Shown here piece by piece: positions 25,001 through 33,012 of a DNA stretch of 64,000 nt (positions within the stretch are counted from its first letter, which is position 1; every line of letters starts with the position of its first letter). Source of the DNA: CAYOKT01 sp964404605 (GTDB lineage: Bacteria; Electryoneota; Electryoneia; Electryoneales; Electryoneaceae); contig CAYOKT010000003.1 in assembly GCA_964404605.1 (NCBI GenBank), positions 1 through 64,000 of the forward strand. The letters are read 5' to 3'. Below the pieces are notes generated by a model, which saw only the letters and a list, made by a program, of their open reading frames with translations, did not search any database and was not told the DNA's origin. A program made the translations under genes and the position numbers.

Positions 25001-26630
25001 CCTCCGGGTCCGCCGCCGTGTAGTCGATGCCGTCGAGCTCAAGCGCCAGCCCGTCCGGGTCGATGCCCTCCTCGTCGTCCACGGCGCTGAAGCGCAGGGT
25101 GTCGTTGGTCGCGATGCCGGAGGAGCCCGGCCCGGGGTTGAAGTCGTACGCCGCCGGCAGGCCGCCGCGGACGAGGTGGGCCGCGCCCGCGAAGCCGAAC
25201 GCGGCCGGGCTCGCGAAGATGAAATCCACCAGGCCGTCATCATCGAGGTCGCCCAGGGCGAGGGCGCGCCCGATCAGGTCGCCGGAGGAGGCGCCGGCAT
25301 GGGCGCGGAGCCCGGCGGTCAGGGTGTCGAGGACGGCGACTCCGAGCAGGGTGTTCCCGGCGGTGAAACCGTACACCTCCCCGGCGTGGGTGCGCGAGCC
25401 GTACGCCCGGCCGGGAGCCGAGACGAGGCGCAGGGAGCCGAGGGCCGCCACGGCGGCGCCGAGGGAATCGCCGGGCGAGGCGCCGAGGAGCTTCACCCGG
25501 TAGCGGCCCGCCTGCAGCAGGTCGACATCGAACCCGAGGGCGTTCAGCTCGCTCCAACTGATCTCGTAGGCCGCCCCGGTGCGCAGGTTGTCGTGCCGGG
25601 CGTTCGGCGCGCCGATGAGCAGGCGGCGGCTGCCGGTGAGATGCGCGCTGGCCAGGCCGGCGCCGGTCCGGTCCTGCGTCTGCGCGCCGCCGATGATCTT
25701 GTAGCCGTCCAGGGCGCCGCCCTGCGCCAGGTCGACCGTGTCGATGAGCGATTCGTGGGTGTAGAACAGGTGCACCGCCCCCGCGCCGGTCCGCCCCCGG
25801 TACACCTGGTCGGGGGCCGCCGCGATCAGGTCGCCGGCCCCGTCACCGTTGAGATCGTTGCCCAGCAGGGTTCCCTGGAAGGAGACGGCCCGGCTGACCG
25901 CCGCCCCGAAGCGCCCCCCGGGCTCGCCCCCGAACAGGGTCACCTCCGGGGGCTGGAGGGCGAGGTCGAGGGTGTCCGGCCAGCCTGTCTGCCTCCCTAT
26001 AAGAATGTCGACCCTCCCGGCGGCGTCGCGGCCGAGCGGGTCGGCGAGGGGCGAGCCGATGACCAGGTCCTGGATGGTGTCGTCGCCGTTGTACAGGGTC
26101 GCGCCGACCGCCGCGCCGAACTGGTCGCCGGGCGCCGCGCCGAGGAGCACCACGTCCGGCGAGCTGCGCAGGCCCGAGAGGGCTTCGTCCCCGAAGAGAA
26201 TCCACAACTCGCCGCGGCCGCCGCCCGAGAGGGGAGCGCCGATGAGCAGGTCCTCGAGCCCGTCGCCGTTGACATCCGCCAACTCGAGGGAGCGCCCGAT
26301 CTGCGCCCCTTCTTCGCCCCGGACGATGAGCTGCGCGGACGCCGCGGGATCGGCGAAGGCGGCGTCCGCCGAGACGGCGAGCGGCCCGAAGAAGAGGTAA
26401 ACTTCCCCCGCGTTCGCGGCCGCGCCGGGCGCCGAGAGGGCGAGGTCCCAGAGGCCGTCCCCGTTGAAGTCGCCCGTGGCGAGCGCCTGGCCGAGGAGCT
26501 GGGTGCCGTTTCCGCCCCAGGCTCCGTTTCCGGGCCAGACGGCGAGGTCGGCGATCCCCTGCGCACGGCAGGGAAGGGCGGTGGCGGCCAGCCCTCCGAG
26601 CAGCAGGAGGACGGGGGAGAACAACCTCAT
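22002..26630 (-). CDS. Giant secreted surface protein: FG-GAP repeats, about nine Ig-like repeats, CHU_C/FlgD-like sorting tail
   Basis: A 1542-residue protein with a signal peptide (1-23). Residues ~25-490 carry FG-GAP/integrin-type repeats (GDFNGDGLWDLALSAPG, DVNGDGLEDLLIGAP, DLDDDGLVDFIFASP), which fold as a calcium-binding propeller. Residues ~495-1450 contain about nine tandem ~100-residue Ig-like units built on D-x-x-x-P...P-x-P-G...DDG-x-GVD-x-x-x-L. The end (FSIVPTTITPNGDGVWDEAVI... to RQGTLAVAR) is a gliding-motility/CHU_C type C-terminal domain used by type IX secretion. It is probably exported to the surface as an adhesin or filament. The ATG at 26630 shares one base with the motB-like stop, and the gene overlaps the PorV-TPR gene, which places it in the motor operon. 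Confidence 0.85.
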   Translation of the reverse strand: MRLFSPVLLLLGGLAATALPCRAQGIADLAVWPGNGAWGGNGTQLLGQALATGDFNGDGLWDLALSAPGAAANAGEVYLFFGPLAVSADAAFADPAASAQLIVRGEEGAQIGRSLELADVNGDGLEDLLIGAPLSGGGRGELWILFGDEALSGLRSSPDVVLLGAAPGDQFGAAVGATLYNGDDTIQDLVIGSPLADPLGRDAAGRVDILIGRQTGWPDTLDLALQPPEVTLFGGEPGGRFGAAVSRAVSFQGTLLGNDLNGDGAGDLIAAAPDQVYRGRTGAGAVHLFYTHESLIDTVDLAQGGALDGYKIIGGAQTQDRTGAGLASAHLTGSRRLLIGAPNARHDNLRTGAAYEISWSELNALGFDVDLLQAGRYRVKLLGASPGDSLGAAVAALGSLRLVSAPGRAYGSRTHAGEVYGFTAGNTLLGVAVLDTLTAGLRAHAGASSGDLIGRALALGDLDDDGLVDFIFASPAAFGFAGAAHLVRGGLPAAYDFNPGPGSSGIATNDTLRFSAVDDEEGIDPDGLALELDGIDYTAADPEVSLSEQDGVYSFAVLPAQPFALDVPIPVEATITDLAGNRSPRYAFTFITGRDNVAPRVTQRSPDAGETGVATTRAVEFNLEDDGVGVDSSSLRLTVEGTLLLPGAPGLSITGTPASYRVAYQPVEPFPTEARIDIRIEAGDLAEPAANVMTPDEYYFFTAVDSDPPRIVEILPAPGGTIDVAGEIRIRLADDGAGVDPEATSLTLTQDGTPSDVELVFEPLADGFWAVHRPTAELYQPGGLEASLASADRADPPNPRADSVWTYTVIEDTDPPQLVSASPAPGSADAPRTAAILLVVNDNAAGVDSAGVLLEIDGAAIAHDQIEWTRNGYAGYTLDYEKTDGLYGPAVGVRLRAPDRALTPNVLDTTYTFTTVQDGEAPVVVYMDPSPGEAGVSIRDSLIWEVTDDLSGVDEASVFAAVDGADMTGLLQRENPVNVPSAEVRFVLAPPQPFQYESEVNVFFSIADREQPANEQPLEYSFTTEPDEEPPFLANLSPFPGQTGVSRGADIVFHVLDDGLGVERDSVHLFLGGAHVPDGDLFLEAVDRGYAVRYNPPGLFGHEDTVRVEIWAHDRAGTPNFLREEYYFVTLSDDREPPVIANLQPADSAVGWPVGGGIEFDLLDDGEGVDTSATVVQNVDDPLWTAAATVTPVENGFHYSLAPTLPWTYSDTVHVAIRSRDLADPPNETPDPFAFVFFVERDDDAPSAADLFPGPDSGMTANRRLEFRLLDPLAGVDSSSVRLEIDGVEVTDSALVDPVPEGLRYRYRPAGGWTTGDTLSAVLSARDLSAGRNAMSFAWSFHIVPDTLAPYLPPDSLSPAPGASNVSFEDTLTVTVLDDGLGVDPGRLDLTLAGRPFGDFAQPDTLERGMRFRLPLANAGLFAGQQVEVRLEALDLAVPPNRTSLRWSFRMEPPGESFSIVPTTITPNGDGVWDEAVIYHDGGPGAEVSIFDLRGRRVARLGGSPVRWDGRDDRGRDVPGGLYIVQVKADGKVRQGTLAVAR

Positions 26631-27340
26631 CAGCCCGCCTCCGCCGAGGGTGGGGTGGGAGCCCGCGCGGCGGCCTGCCGGGCGGCGTGGTTCCGGGCCC
26701 CCGGCGGCATCACCACCTTGATCTCCACCCGGCGGTTCCGGCTGCGGTTCTCCGGGCTGTCGTTGGGGACGATCGGGTTATACTCGCCGTACCCCATCGC
26801 CTGCAGCGATTCCGGCGGGAAACTCTCCTCCTCGATCAGGAAGCGGACCACGGAGATCGCCCGGGCGGCGGAAAGCTCCCAGTTGGAGCCGTAGCGCCAG
26901 TTGTGAATCGGCAGGTCGTCGGTGTACCCCTCCACGCGAACCTGGGCCCCGGGGTTCGCCGCGAGAACGGACTTCAGGCTGTCCACCGCGTCGTGGAGGT
27001 AAGGGATCGCTTCCGGTTTCAACTCCGCCCGCCCCAGGTCGAAGAGCACCTTGGAGGGGATCTCGATGACCAGTTCACCGGGCGGCAGGGTGCTCTGCGC
27101 CTCTTCCTTCCCGGCGAGTTCGGCGGGGAGGAACGCCTGCTGGTAGGATTCCAACGCCTCGGACAGCAGGGGTAGCTGGCCGGTGACGGCGAAGACGTAG
27201 AACAGCACGAAGAAGACCAGCAGCAGGGACATCAGGTCGCCGTAAGTCGCGAGCCACTCGTTCCCTTCATCCACCGACTCGGCGCGCTTGCGCCGTCGCT
27301 CGCGTTCGGTGGTGATGCCCTGCAGGGTGGACTTCCGCAT
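26630..27340 (-). CDS. motB: MotB-like stator protein with OmpA peptidoglycan-binding domain
   Basis: A 236-residue protein. A basic cytoplasmic tail is followed by one membrane segment in WLATYGDLMSLLLVFFVLFY; Asp 35 is the proton/ion-binding residue of MotB. Residues ~85-215 form an OmpA-type peptidoglycan-binding domain (VEGYTDDLPI, NWELSAARAISVVRFLI, GYGEYNPIVPNDSPENRSRNRRVEI). It pairs with MotA to make an ion-driven stator fixed to the wall. Start and stop each share one base with the neighbouring genes (TGATG). The tail after residue 216 is Ala/Pro-rich. Confidence 0.92.
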   Translation of the reverse strand: MRKSTLQGITTERERRRKRAESVDEGNEWLATYGDLMSLLLVFFVLFYVFAVTGQLPLLSEALESYQQAFLPAELAGKEEAQSTLPPGELVIEIPSKVLFDLGRAELKPEAIPYLHDAVDSLKSVLAANPGAQVRVEGYTDDLPIHNWRYGSNWELSAARAISVVRFLIEEESFPPESLQAMGYGEYNPIVPNDSPENRSRNRRVEIKVVMPPGARNHAARQAAARAPTPPSAEAG

Positions 27341-28095
27341 CAGGCGCGCCTCATCGTCTTGAAATACGAGGTCAGCCGCTCCTGCGCGACCTGCGAGTTG
27401 ATCCCCTCGGCGATGTAGATCAGGGTCTCGATGATCATCTCGCGCAGGAGGATTTCATCGTAATTGTACGCCCGGATCTTGGTCGCGATGGGGCGGAATA
27501 CCATCGCGCTGAAGACGACGCCGTAGAAGGTGGTGATCAGCGCAACCGCCATCGCCGCGGGGATGGCCCGCGGGTCCGAAACGCTGGAGAGCATGATGAT
27601 CAGCCCGATCAGGGTGCCGACCAGCCCGAACAGGGGCGAGTAGGCGCCCATCACGGTGAACAGCCGCTCGCACATCCGGTAGCGGGAACCGATGGCGTCC
27701 GACTCCGCCTTCAGAATCTGCGCGGTGTCCTCCGGCTCGAACCCATCCTCGAGCAGACTGACGGCCTTCTTGAGGAAGTCGTACCGTTCGCCGCTGAGTT
27801 GCTCCTCCTCGAGGTCCACCACGCCTTGTACGCGGGCCCGCTGCACCAGGGTGACCAGGATCGGGATGAGGCGTTCCGGGGGGGGAGTCTTGCCGAAGAA
27901 GACGACCCGAAGCGCCTTGAGAGCCGTGCTGATCTGTTCCGAATTGAAGGAGAGGAGGGTCGCGCCGAACGTTCCCCCGAGGACGATCGCCAGCGATTCC
28001 CAGTTGAGGAACATGCGGAAATCCCCGCGCCCGAGGATCGCGGCGGTGATCAGGCCGAAGCCGAGCAGCAGTCCGAGAATGGAACTGAATTTCAT
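27340..28095 (-). CDS. motA: MotA-like stator protein
   Basis: A 251-residue inner-membrane protein with four predicted membrane segments (about residues 4-20, 32-50, 147-168 and 182-202). The channel motifs YSPLFGLVGTLIGLIIML and PAAMAVALITTFYGVVFSAMVFRP match MotA/PomA, including the conserved prolines. The cytoplasmic loop (about 60-140) would touch the FliG-like rotor domain. It forms an ion channel with the MotB-like product. The ATG at 28095 is preceded by AAGGAA, and it starts 27 bases after the fusion gene and overlaps motB by one base. Confidence 0.93.
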   Translation of the reverse strand: MKFSSILGLLLGFGLITAAILGRGDFRMFLNWESLAIVLGGTFGATLLSFNSEQISTALKALRVVFFGKTPPPERLIPILVTLVQRARVQGVVDLEEEQLSGERYDFLKKAVSLLEDGFEPEDTAQILKAESDAIGSRYRMCERLFTVMGAYSPLFGLVGTLIGLIIMLSSVSDPRAIPAAMAVALITTFYGVVFSAMVFRPIATKIRAYNYDEILLREMIIETLIYIAEGINSQVAQERLTSYFKTMRRA

Positions 28096-28122
28096 CGTAT
28101 TTCCTTATATCCGAGCCGCCCG

Positions 28123-29637
28123 TCAGGGCGTCGCCTCCCTGGCGCGTTTCAGGGCGCCGAGCAGCAGTTTTTTCGCCGATGCGGCCTTCGCGGGGGGTAG
28201 ATCCCCGAGGAGCTGCACCTCCTCGCGGACCAGGTTCGCCGCCCGCTGGGACAGGTTCGCGAGAATCGCCTCAGCGACCTCCTCCGGTGCCTGCTTGATC
28301 AGCACGGCGAGGGCTTCGCGCGGCATGCCGAGGAACACCCGGCGAAGGATACGGTTGTCCTCACCGGCGAGATCCTCGAGGAAGAAGATGTGCCCCCGGA
28401 CCGCCTTTGCGAGTTCTGGATCGGTGGCTTCGAGATCCTGGAACAGCGCCTTCGCCGCGTCTTCCGGGGCGTTGTTGATCAGCTCGACGATGCGCTCGTG
28501 CGCGCCGCGCAGAAACGCGGCCGGCCCGGCGGTGCTGCGCAGACGCCCCCCCAGGGAGGAGGCGAGCCGCTCCACCTCGTTGACTGTCAGCCGGGGCAGG
28601 GCGACCATCGCCTCCATGATCGCCCGGCGGTGTTCCTCCCCGACCGCCTGGAGGGCTCCCGCCCCGGTGACGGGACGGGCGAGCTGCAGGGCGAACGCCG
28701 CCTCCGCCGGGGAGGCGTCCCGAAGCAGGGAGAGGAGGGCGGGGGTCTCCATGTCCTGGAGACGCGCGAGGGGACCGAGCGCCTTGCGGCTGCCGTCCGC
28801 GTCGCGCAACAGGCGGACCGCGATCCCCTCCTCGGGCAGGCTCAACGTCGTGGCGACGGGGATGCCCAGGGCTTCTCTGCCCGAAGAGGAGTCCTCCTCC
28901 TCCTCGGCCGGCCGCTCCGAGCCGGTAGGCTTCGCCATCATCTGCGCCAGGCTGACCGCGGAAATCGGACCGCTGATGCCGCTGTCCGCCGTTGAGCCGC
29001 CCATGCCGGCGACCGCCGGCTGTGGCGTGGGCGTGAGCAGCCGGACGAGCAGCGCGACCACCAGCGCGATCAGCACCAGCGCCCCGGCGAAGATGACCAG
29101 CCCGCGGGTGCTGATGAGAAGGTCTACCAGGGTCAGCGGGGGCTTGATGAAGGGCACCCGCTCGACGATGATCTGATCGCCCCGTGAGAAATTGAGGTTC
29201 ACCCAGCGCGGGATCAGCTCGGTGATCCTGTCGATATCCGCCTCCGACATCGACTCCGAGACGTAGACCCGGATCTGGATTCCGTCGACTTCGCTGAACG
29301 CCCAGCCCTTCTCCTCGGGCCTCTTCAACCGTTCGCTCACGGTGACCGGCAGCCCGGGCAGACTCTCCTTCCGGCTGTAGACGAATCCTTCCATCTCCAT
29401 GGGAAGCGAGGCGAGCTGAAGGTCGACCATCACGACCGCGCGGCCGACGAGAGGGGTGAGAATCTCTTCGAGACGCTCCGCGATGATCTTCTCGAGCTCC
29501 AGTTCACCGGCGAACTGGACGGGGGGTGCGGCGGCATCTTCCGGGCCGTTCTGCGCGGTTGTACGGGCGGGCGGCCACAGGGCGGCGAGAAACAGCGCCA
29601 GGAGCAGCGCCTGAAGGCCCGGGCTTGAGCGTCTCAT
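28123..29637 (-). CDS. FliF-FliG-like fusion: periplasmic ring segment, membrane helix and cytoplasmic FliG middle/C domains
   Basis: A 504-residue protein. A signal peptide (1-29) leads into a periplasmic part (about 45-165) that looks like the last ring-building domain of FliF: ITPLVGR-type start (LTPLVGRAVVMVDLQL) and RWVNLNFSRGDQIIVERVPF. One membrane helix follows (about 177-199). Residues ~285-415 resemble the FliG middle domain, and 416-500 are clearly FliG C-terminal: IFFLEDLAGEDNRILRRVF, IKQAPEEVAEAILANLSQRAANLVREEVQLLG. The FliF ring domains 1-2, the FliG N-domain and the EHPQR motif are absent. The torque-helix stretch usually containing EVD/EED acids reads LGMPREALAVLIK, so charge use differs. 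Directly followed by motA and motB. I infer a rotor subunit. Confidence 0.85.
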   Translation of the reverse strand: MRRSSPGLQALLLALFLAALWPPARTTAQNGPEDAAAPPVQFAGELELEKIIAERLEEILTPLVGRAVVMVDLQLASLPMEMEGFVYSRKESLPGLPVTVSERLKRPEEKGWAFSEVDGIQIRVYVSESMSEADIDRITELIPRWVNLNFSRGDQIIVERVPFIKPPLTLVDLLISTRGLVIFAGALVLIALVVALLVRLLTPTPQPAVAGMGGSTADSGISGPISAVSLAQMMAKPTGSERPAEEEEDSSSGREALGIPVATTLSLPEEGIAVRLLRDADGSRKALGPLARLQDMETPALLSLLRDASPAEAAFALQLARPVTGAGALQAVGEEHRRAIMEAMVALPRLTVNEVERLASSLGGRLRSTAGPAAFLRGAHERIVELINNAPEDAAKALFQDLEATDPELAKAVRGHIFFLEDLAGEDNRILRRVFLGMPREALAVLIKQAPEEVAEAILANLSQRAANLVREEVQLLGDLPPAKAASAKKLLLGALKRAREATP

Positions 29638-29761
29638 GGTTTCAGCTCCCGTGCATCATCGGTTCGAATGGGGTAAAGATAGGACGACCGCCTGTCGCGA
29701 AAAACCCGCCCTCCGGTTTCATCGCCGGCCCGGTGCACCCCGGCCGGCGCGCCGGAGCGCC

Positions 29762-30388
29762 CTATTCTTCCCCCCCGGGCTGGACCAGCGGAGCGATCCG
29801 CTCCCGCCAGAGTCTCTCCGCCGCGCGCTCCAACTCCTCGCGGCTCCCCCGGTTCCAGAGTACATCGTCCGCTTTCCGCTGCTTCTCCTCCACGGGGATT
29901 TGCATCCGGTACCGGTCCAGGATTTCGGCGGGGGAGAGCTGCATGCGCCGGGCGGCGCGCTCGGCGGCGACCGCCGGATCGAGCAGCACGGCGACGATCC
30001 GGTCATACCGGGCCTCGTCCCCCCATTCGTAGATCATCGCCGCGTCGACGACCGCGGGACGTCCCATCTCGTGGGCGGCGGCGATTCCGGCTTCGAGGAG
30101 CCGCCGGATCAGGGGCCAGATTCTGCGGTCGAGCTCCGCCTTCGCCGCGGGATCCCGGAACACGATCCGGCCCAGCGCGGAACGGTCGAGTTCGTCCCCG
30201 TGGAAGATGTCTTCCCCGAATCGCTCACGCAACCATTTTCGGAAATTTGGGAATTGATCCACCGCCTGCCGCCCCAGGGCGTCCCCCTCGATGATCTCCG
30301 CCCCGTGACGAGCGAAAACGGCAGCGACGGTCGATTTGCCGCTGCCGATGTTCCCGGTGATCCCGATGGTGGGTGGGCGCTGGGGCAT
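29762..30388 (-). CDS. coaE: Dephospho-CoA kinase
   Basis: A 208-residue P-loop kinase that phosphorylates dephospho-CoA in the last step of coenzyme A synthesis. The P-loop is GNIGSGKST; DALGR near residue 37 matches the family D-A-D/L-x-x-x-R motif. DVLWNRGSREELERAAERLW at the end matches the CoaE N-x-G-x-x-x-x-L pattern. Length is typical. It starts 21 bases after the TPR/acidic gene and precedes the rotor gene by 124 bases, so it may share a transcript with them without sharing a function. Confidence 0.92.
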   Translation of the reverse strand: MPQRPPTIGITGNIGSGKSTVAAVFARHGAEIIEGDALGRQAVDQFPNFRKWLRERFGEDIFHGDELDRSALGRIVFRDPAAKAELDRRIWPLIRRLLEAGIAAAHEMGRPAVVDAAMIYEWGDEARYDRIVAVLLDPAVAAERAARRMQLSPAEILDRYRMQIPVEEKQRKADDVLWNRGSREELERAAERLWRERIAPLVQPGGEE

Positions 30389-30409
30389 GGGTGTTTCAAC
30401 CCTCCATCA

Positions 30410-32988
30410 CTACAAGTCTCCCCCGGCCTCGCGGATCTCGGCGACCAGTTTCCCGACTTCCGGGTCGTCGGGCGACTGGGCCAGGAGACGGCGGGCGATC
30501 TCCGCGGCGTGCTCCACCTTGCCCTGCATCAGGCAGAGACGGGCGAAGGTCTTCGTCACCGGCCCATGAAGCTGGTCGGGGGGTGTCTCATCCTCGCCGG
30601 TCTCCGCCGGGGCTTCCGGCCGGGCTTCGGGCGGAGCCGCCGGGGCGGCCGGTTCCACCGCGGGTCCGGCCTCCGCAACCGCGGGTGGTGCACCCTCCCC
30701 CTCGGCGGCCGCTTCGCCTTCGTCACCCTCCTGCGCCGCGACCTGGTCCCGGACATCCGCGAGCAGCGAGTCGAGATCCCCCTCCGCCTCCCGCAGCGCG
30801 GCGAGTTCCTCCGGCGAGATATGCAGCGCCGCCGCCACCTGCTCCAGGTTGGCGAGGGACTCCTCCCCCATCTCCGCCGGGGCCGCGCCGGCCGGTTCCC
30901 CGGCGGGGGGCTCCGCGGGGGATTCGGGAGAGGGGACCCTGTCCGGCGGAGCGCCCGCCGTTTCCGGCGGTGGCGGGGCGGTTTCGCCTTCCGGCTCCTC
31001 CTCCGCTGCGGAGAGCGGGGGAGGTGGGGGCTTCACGGCTTCCGCCTCTTCGGCCGCCGGCTCCGTTTCCCGCGCGGGCGGCGCTTCCGCCGCGCCGGGC
31101 CGTTCCGTGGGCCGGGGTTCCTCGAGCGGCGCCTCCTCCGGCCTCCCGGCGGCGGGGACCTCCGGGGCCTCGGGCTCTGCTTCCCGCGCGGGCGGCGTCT
31201 CCACGGCGGCCTCTTCCTCTATCCCGGCCGCTCCTGCTTCCGGCGGTGCACCCGCGGTCGCCTCCCCTTCGCCGGGGAAGGCGGCGGTGATGCTCTCGAG
31301 GGCGTCGGTGGGAGGTTCCCGCCCGGCGGTTTCCCCCTCTCTGCCGGCCGCTTCCTCTGCGCTCTCACCTCCCGCCTCTTCCCCCTCTTCCGCACCCTTT
31401 TTCGCCGCCTTGTGGATCGATTCGATCACCGGGGGATAAACGAAATCGGGAGAACCCTTCTCCAGTTGGAAGATGAGTTTCTCGATATCCGGGTACCCCT
31501 CGAGCTCCACCTCGACCAACTGGAGAGCCTTCATCAGGGGGCTTGGCCCCTCCGCGATGGTTTCCAGCTCCTCCTCTTCCTCCTCGCTGAGGACATGGAC
31601 CTTTTCGGCTTCGGGCTCTTCGGGGGCGGCGATTTCCAGGGCGCCGGGGGGGATCTTGTCGATCACCTGGCCGGCATCCTCGACGATCCCCATGCTCGTG
31701 AACAGGCTCTCCACCTCTTCGAGAGTCGGTTCGGGGAAGTTGAATTCGACCGGCGCGGGGGGTGCGGCCTCCTCTTCCTCTCCTCCCTCCGGCTCCTCGA
31801 CGGCTGCTTCGGGAGCGGCCGTCACCGCTTCCACGGCCTCTCCCGCACCGCCCTCCTCCGTCGTTTCCTCCCCCTCCTCATCGAGCAGCGAGGCGAGGAA
31901 ATCGGTGGTCTCCTGCACCTCCTCCGCGCTGACCTCCTCGGCGCCGGGCTCCTCGCCCTCGGGAGTTTCAGTCGCCTCGCCCATCTCGACGGGAAGGACC
32001 CGGGCCTCTTCCTCCGCGGGCACACCGGGGAGCTCCCCTTCGGGGACGCCCTCGCCCGGAAGTGCCTCCTCTTCCGCCGTTTCGCCGGGTTCNNNNNNNN
32101 NNNNNNNNNNNNNNNNNNNNNNNNNNNNNNNNNNNNNNNNNNNNNNNNNNNNNNNNNNNNNNNNNNNNNNNNNNNNNNNNNNNNNNNNNNNNCGGGTTCC
32201 TCCTTTTCCCCCTCCTCCTCGAACAGGGTGGCCAGCGCGCGTTCCTCTTCCTCCGAAACCTCCCCGGCTTCGGCCGCCTCGGCGGGAGGCGCGGAGACGA
32301 GCGGTTCCTCGCCGGGAGCTTCCGGCATCGGCTCCGCGGCGATCGCCTCTTCGAGGGCGGAGGTTTCCGGGGGTTCCGCCGGGGCGCCGCGCTCCTTCGC
32401 CGCCTGCTTCACCTCTTCCGGTTCGATCTCCGGGCGCAGGGGTTTCGGCGGCGCATCGCGAACGGGCGTCAGCCCCACTTCCTGCGCGAGTTTTCGGGCG
32501 AATTCACCGGTCCGGGTGACATCGGCGAGGTGCCATTCCGGCTGCCACTCCTTGACCGCCGCGTCCATGAAGGAAAGCTCCTTCTGGATGAGGTTCTTCA
32601 GCCTGCGCTGAATCCCGGGATTGTTGGGGTCGTTCTCGTACAGCTCGATCAGCTTCTGGATGTAACCCTTGGGATCCTCGTCCTGCGTGATCTCCTCGAG
32701 ATACTGGGAGAGCGCACGCATGTTGTACGGCTCGGCTTCCCGCACCGCCTCCCACTGTTCCAGCGACTCCTCGTGCTTGCCCAGGTGGGCGAGACATTCG
32801 GCGTACAGCATTTTCGCGGAGGTATACTCGGGGAAGGTTTTCAGCCCGTTTTCGAGCCGCTTGCAGGCGGCCTTGGTCTTGCCGAGGGAGAGTTCGAGCG
32901 AGGCGAGGCGCGCGAACAGGCGGGGCTCACCCTTCACGAGTTTCTTCAACCGCTTGAATTCGCGCTTGATTTCGCCTGCCTGCTCCAT
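30410..32988 (-). CDS. TPR protein with a very long acidic Glu/Pro/Ala-rich region, interrupted by an assembly gap
   Basis: Residues 1-~165 are helical TPR repeats (LFARLASLELSLGKTKAACKRLENGL, AKMLYAECLAHLGKHEESLEQWEAV). From ~190 on the protein is low-complexity and acidic (strings of E, P, A, G), ending with another helical, TPR-like segment (VTKTFARLCLMQGKVEHAAEIARRLLAQSPDDPEVGKLVAEIREAGG). The 100 Ns at 32093-32192 fall inside the acidic part and the frame differs on the two sides. Since the gap length is a placeholder, this need not be a frameshift. The ATG at 32988 has AAGGAGG at ideal spacing and the stop is at 30410. No signal peptide is seen, so probably cytoplasmic. It lies 24 bases after the TolC-like gene. 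Family unknown beyond TPR. Confidence 0.7.
32093..32192. other. Assembly gap (100 Ns)
   Basis: The run is exactly 100 N, a conventional placeholder length, inside GC-rich repetitive coding sequence for Glu/Pro-rich protein. True length is unknown. Confidence 0.98.
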
Positions 32989-33012
32989 GACTTCCTCCTT
33001 CGCCCGGAAGCC

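Noticed and set aside
22191..26894. 1567-codon plus-strand open frame opposite the FG-GAP/Ig protein
   Set aside because: Mirror of a repetitive GC-rich gene; composition His/Gly/Arg-rich, no start context.
31822..32023. Two overlapping genes or a true frameshift at the acidic TPR protein
   Set aside because: The frames meet at a 100-N placeholder of arbitrary length, so frame difference carries no information.
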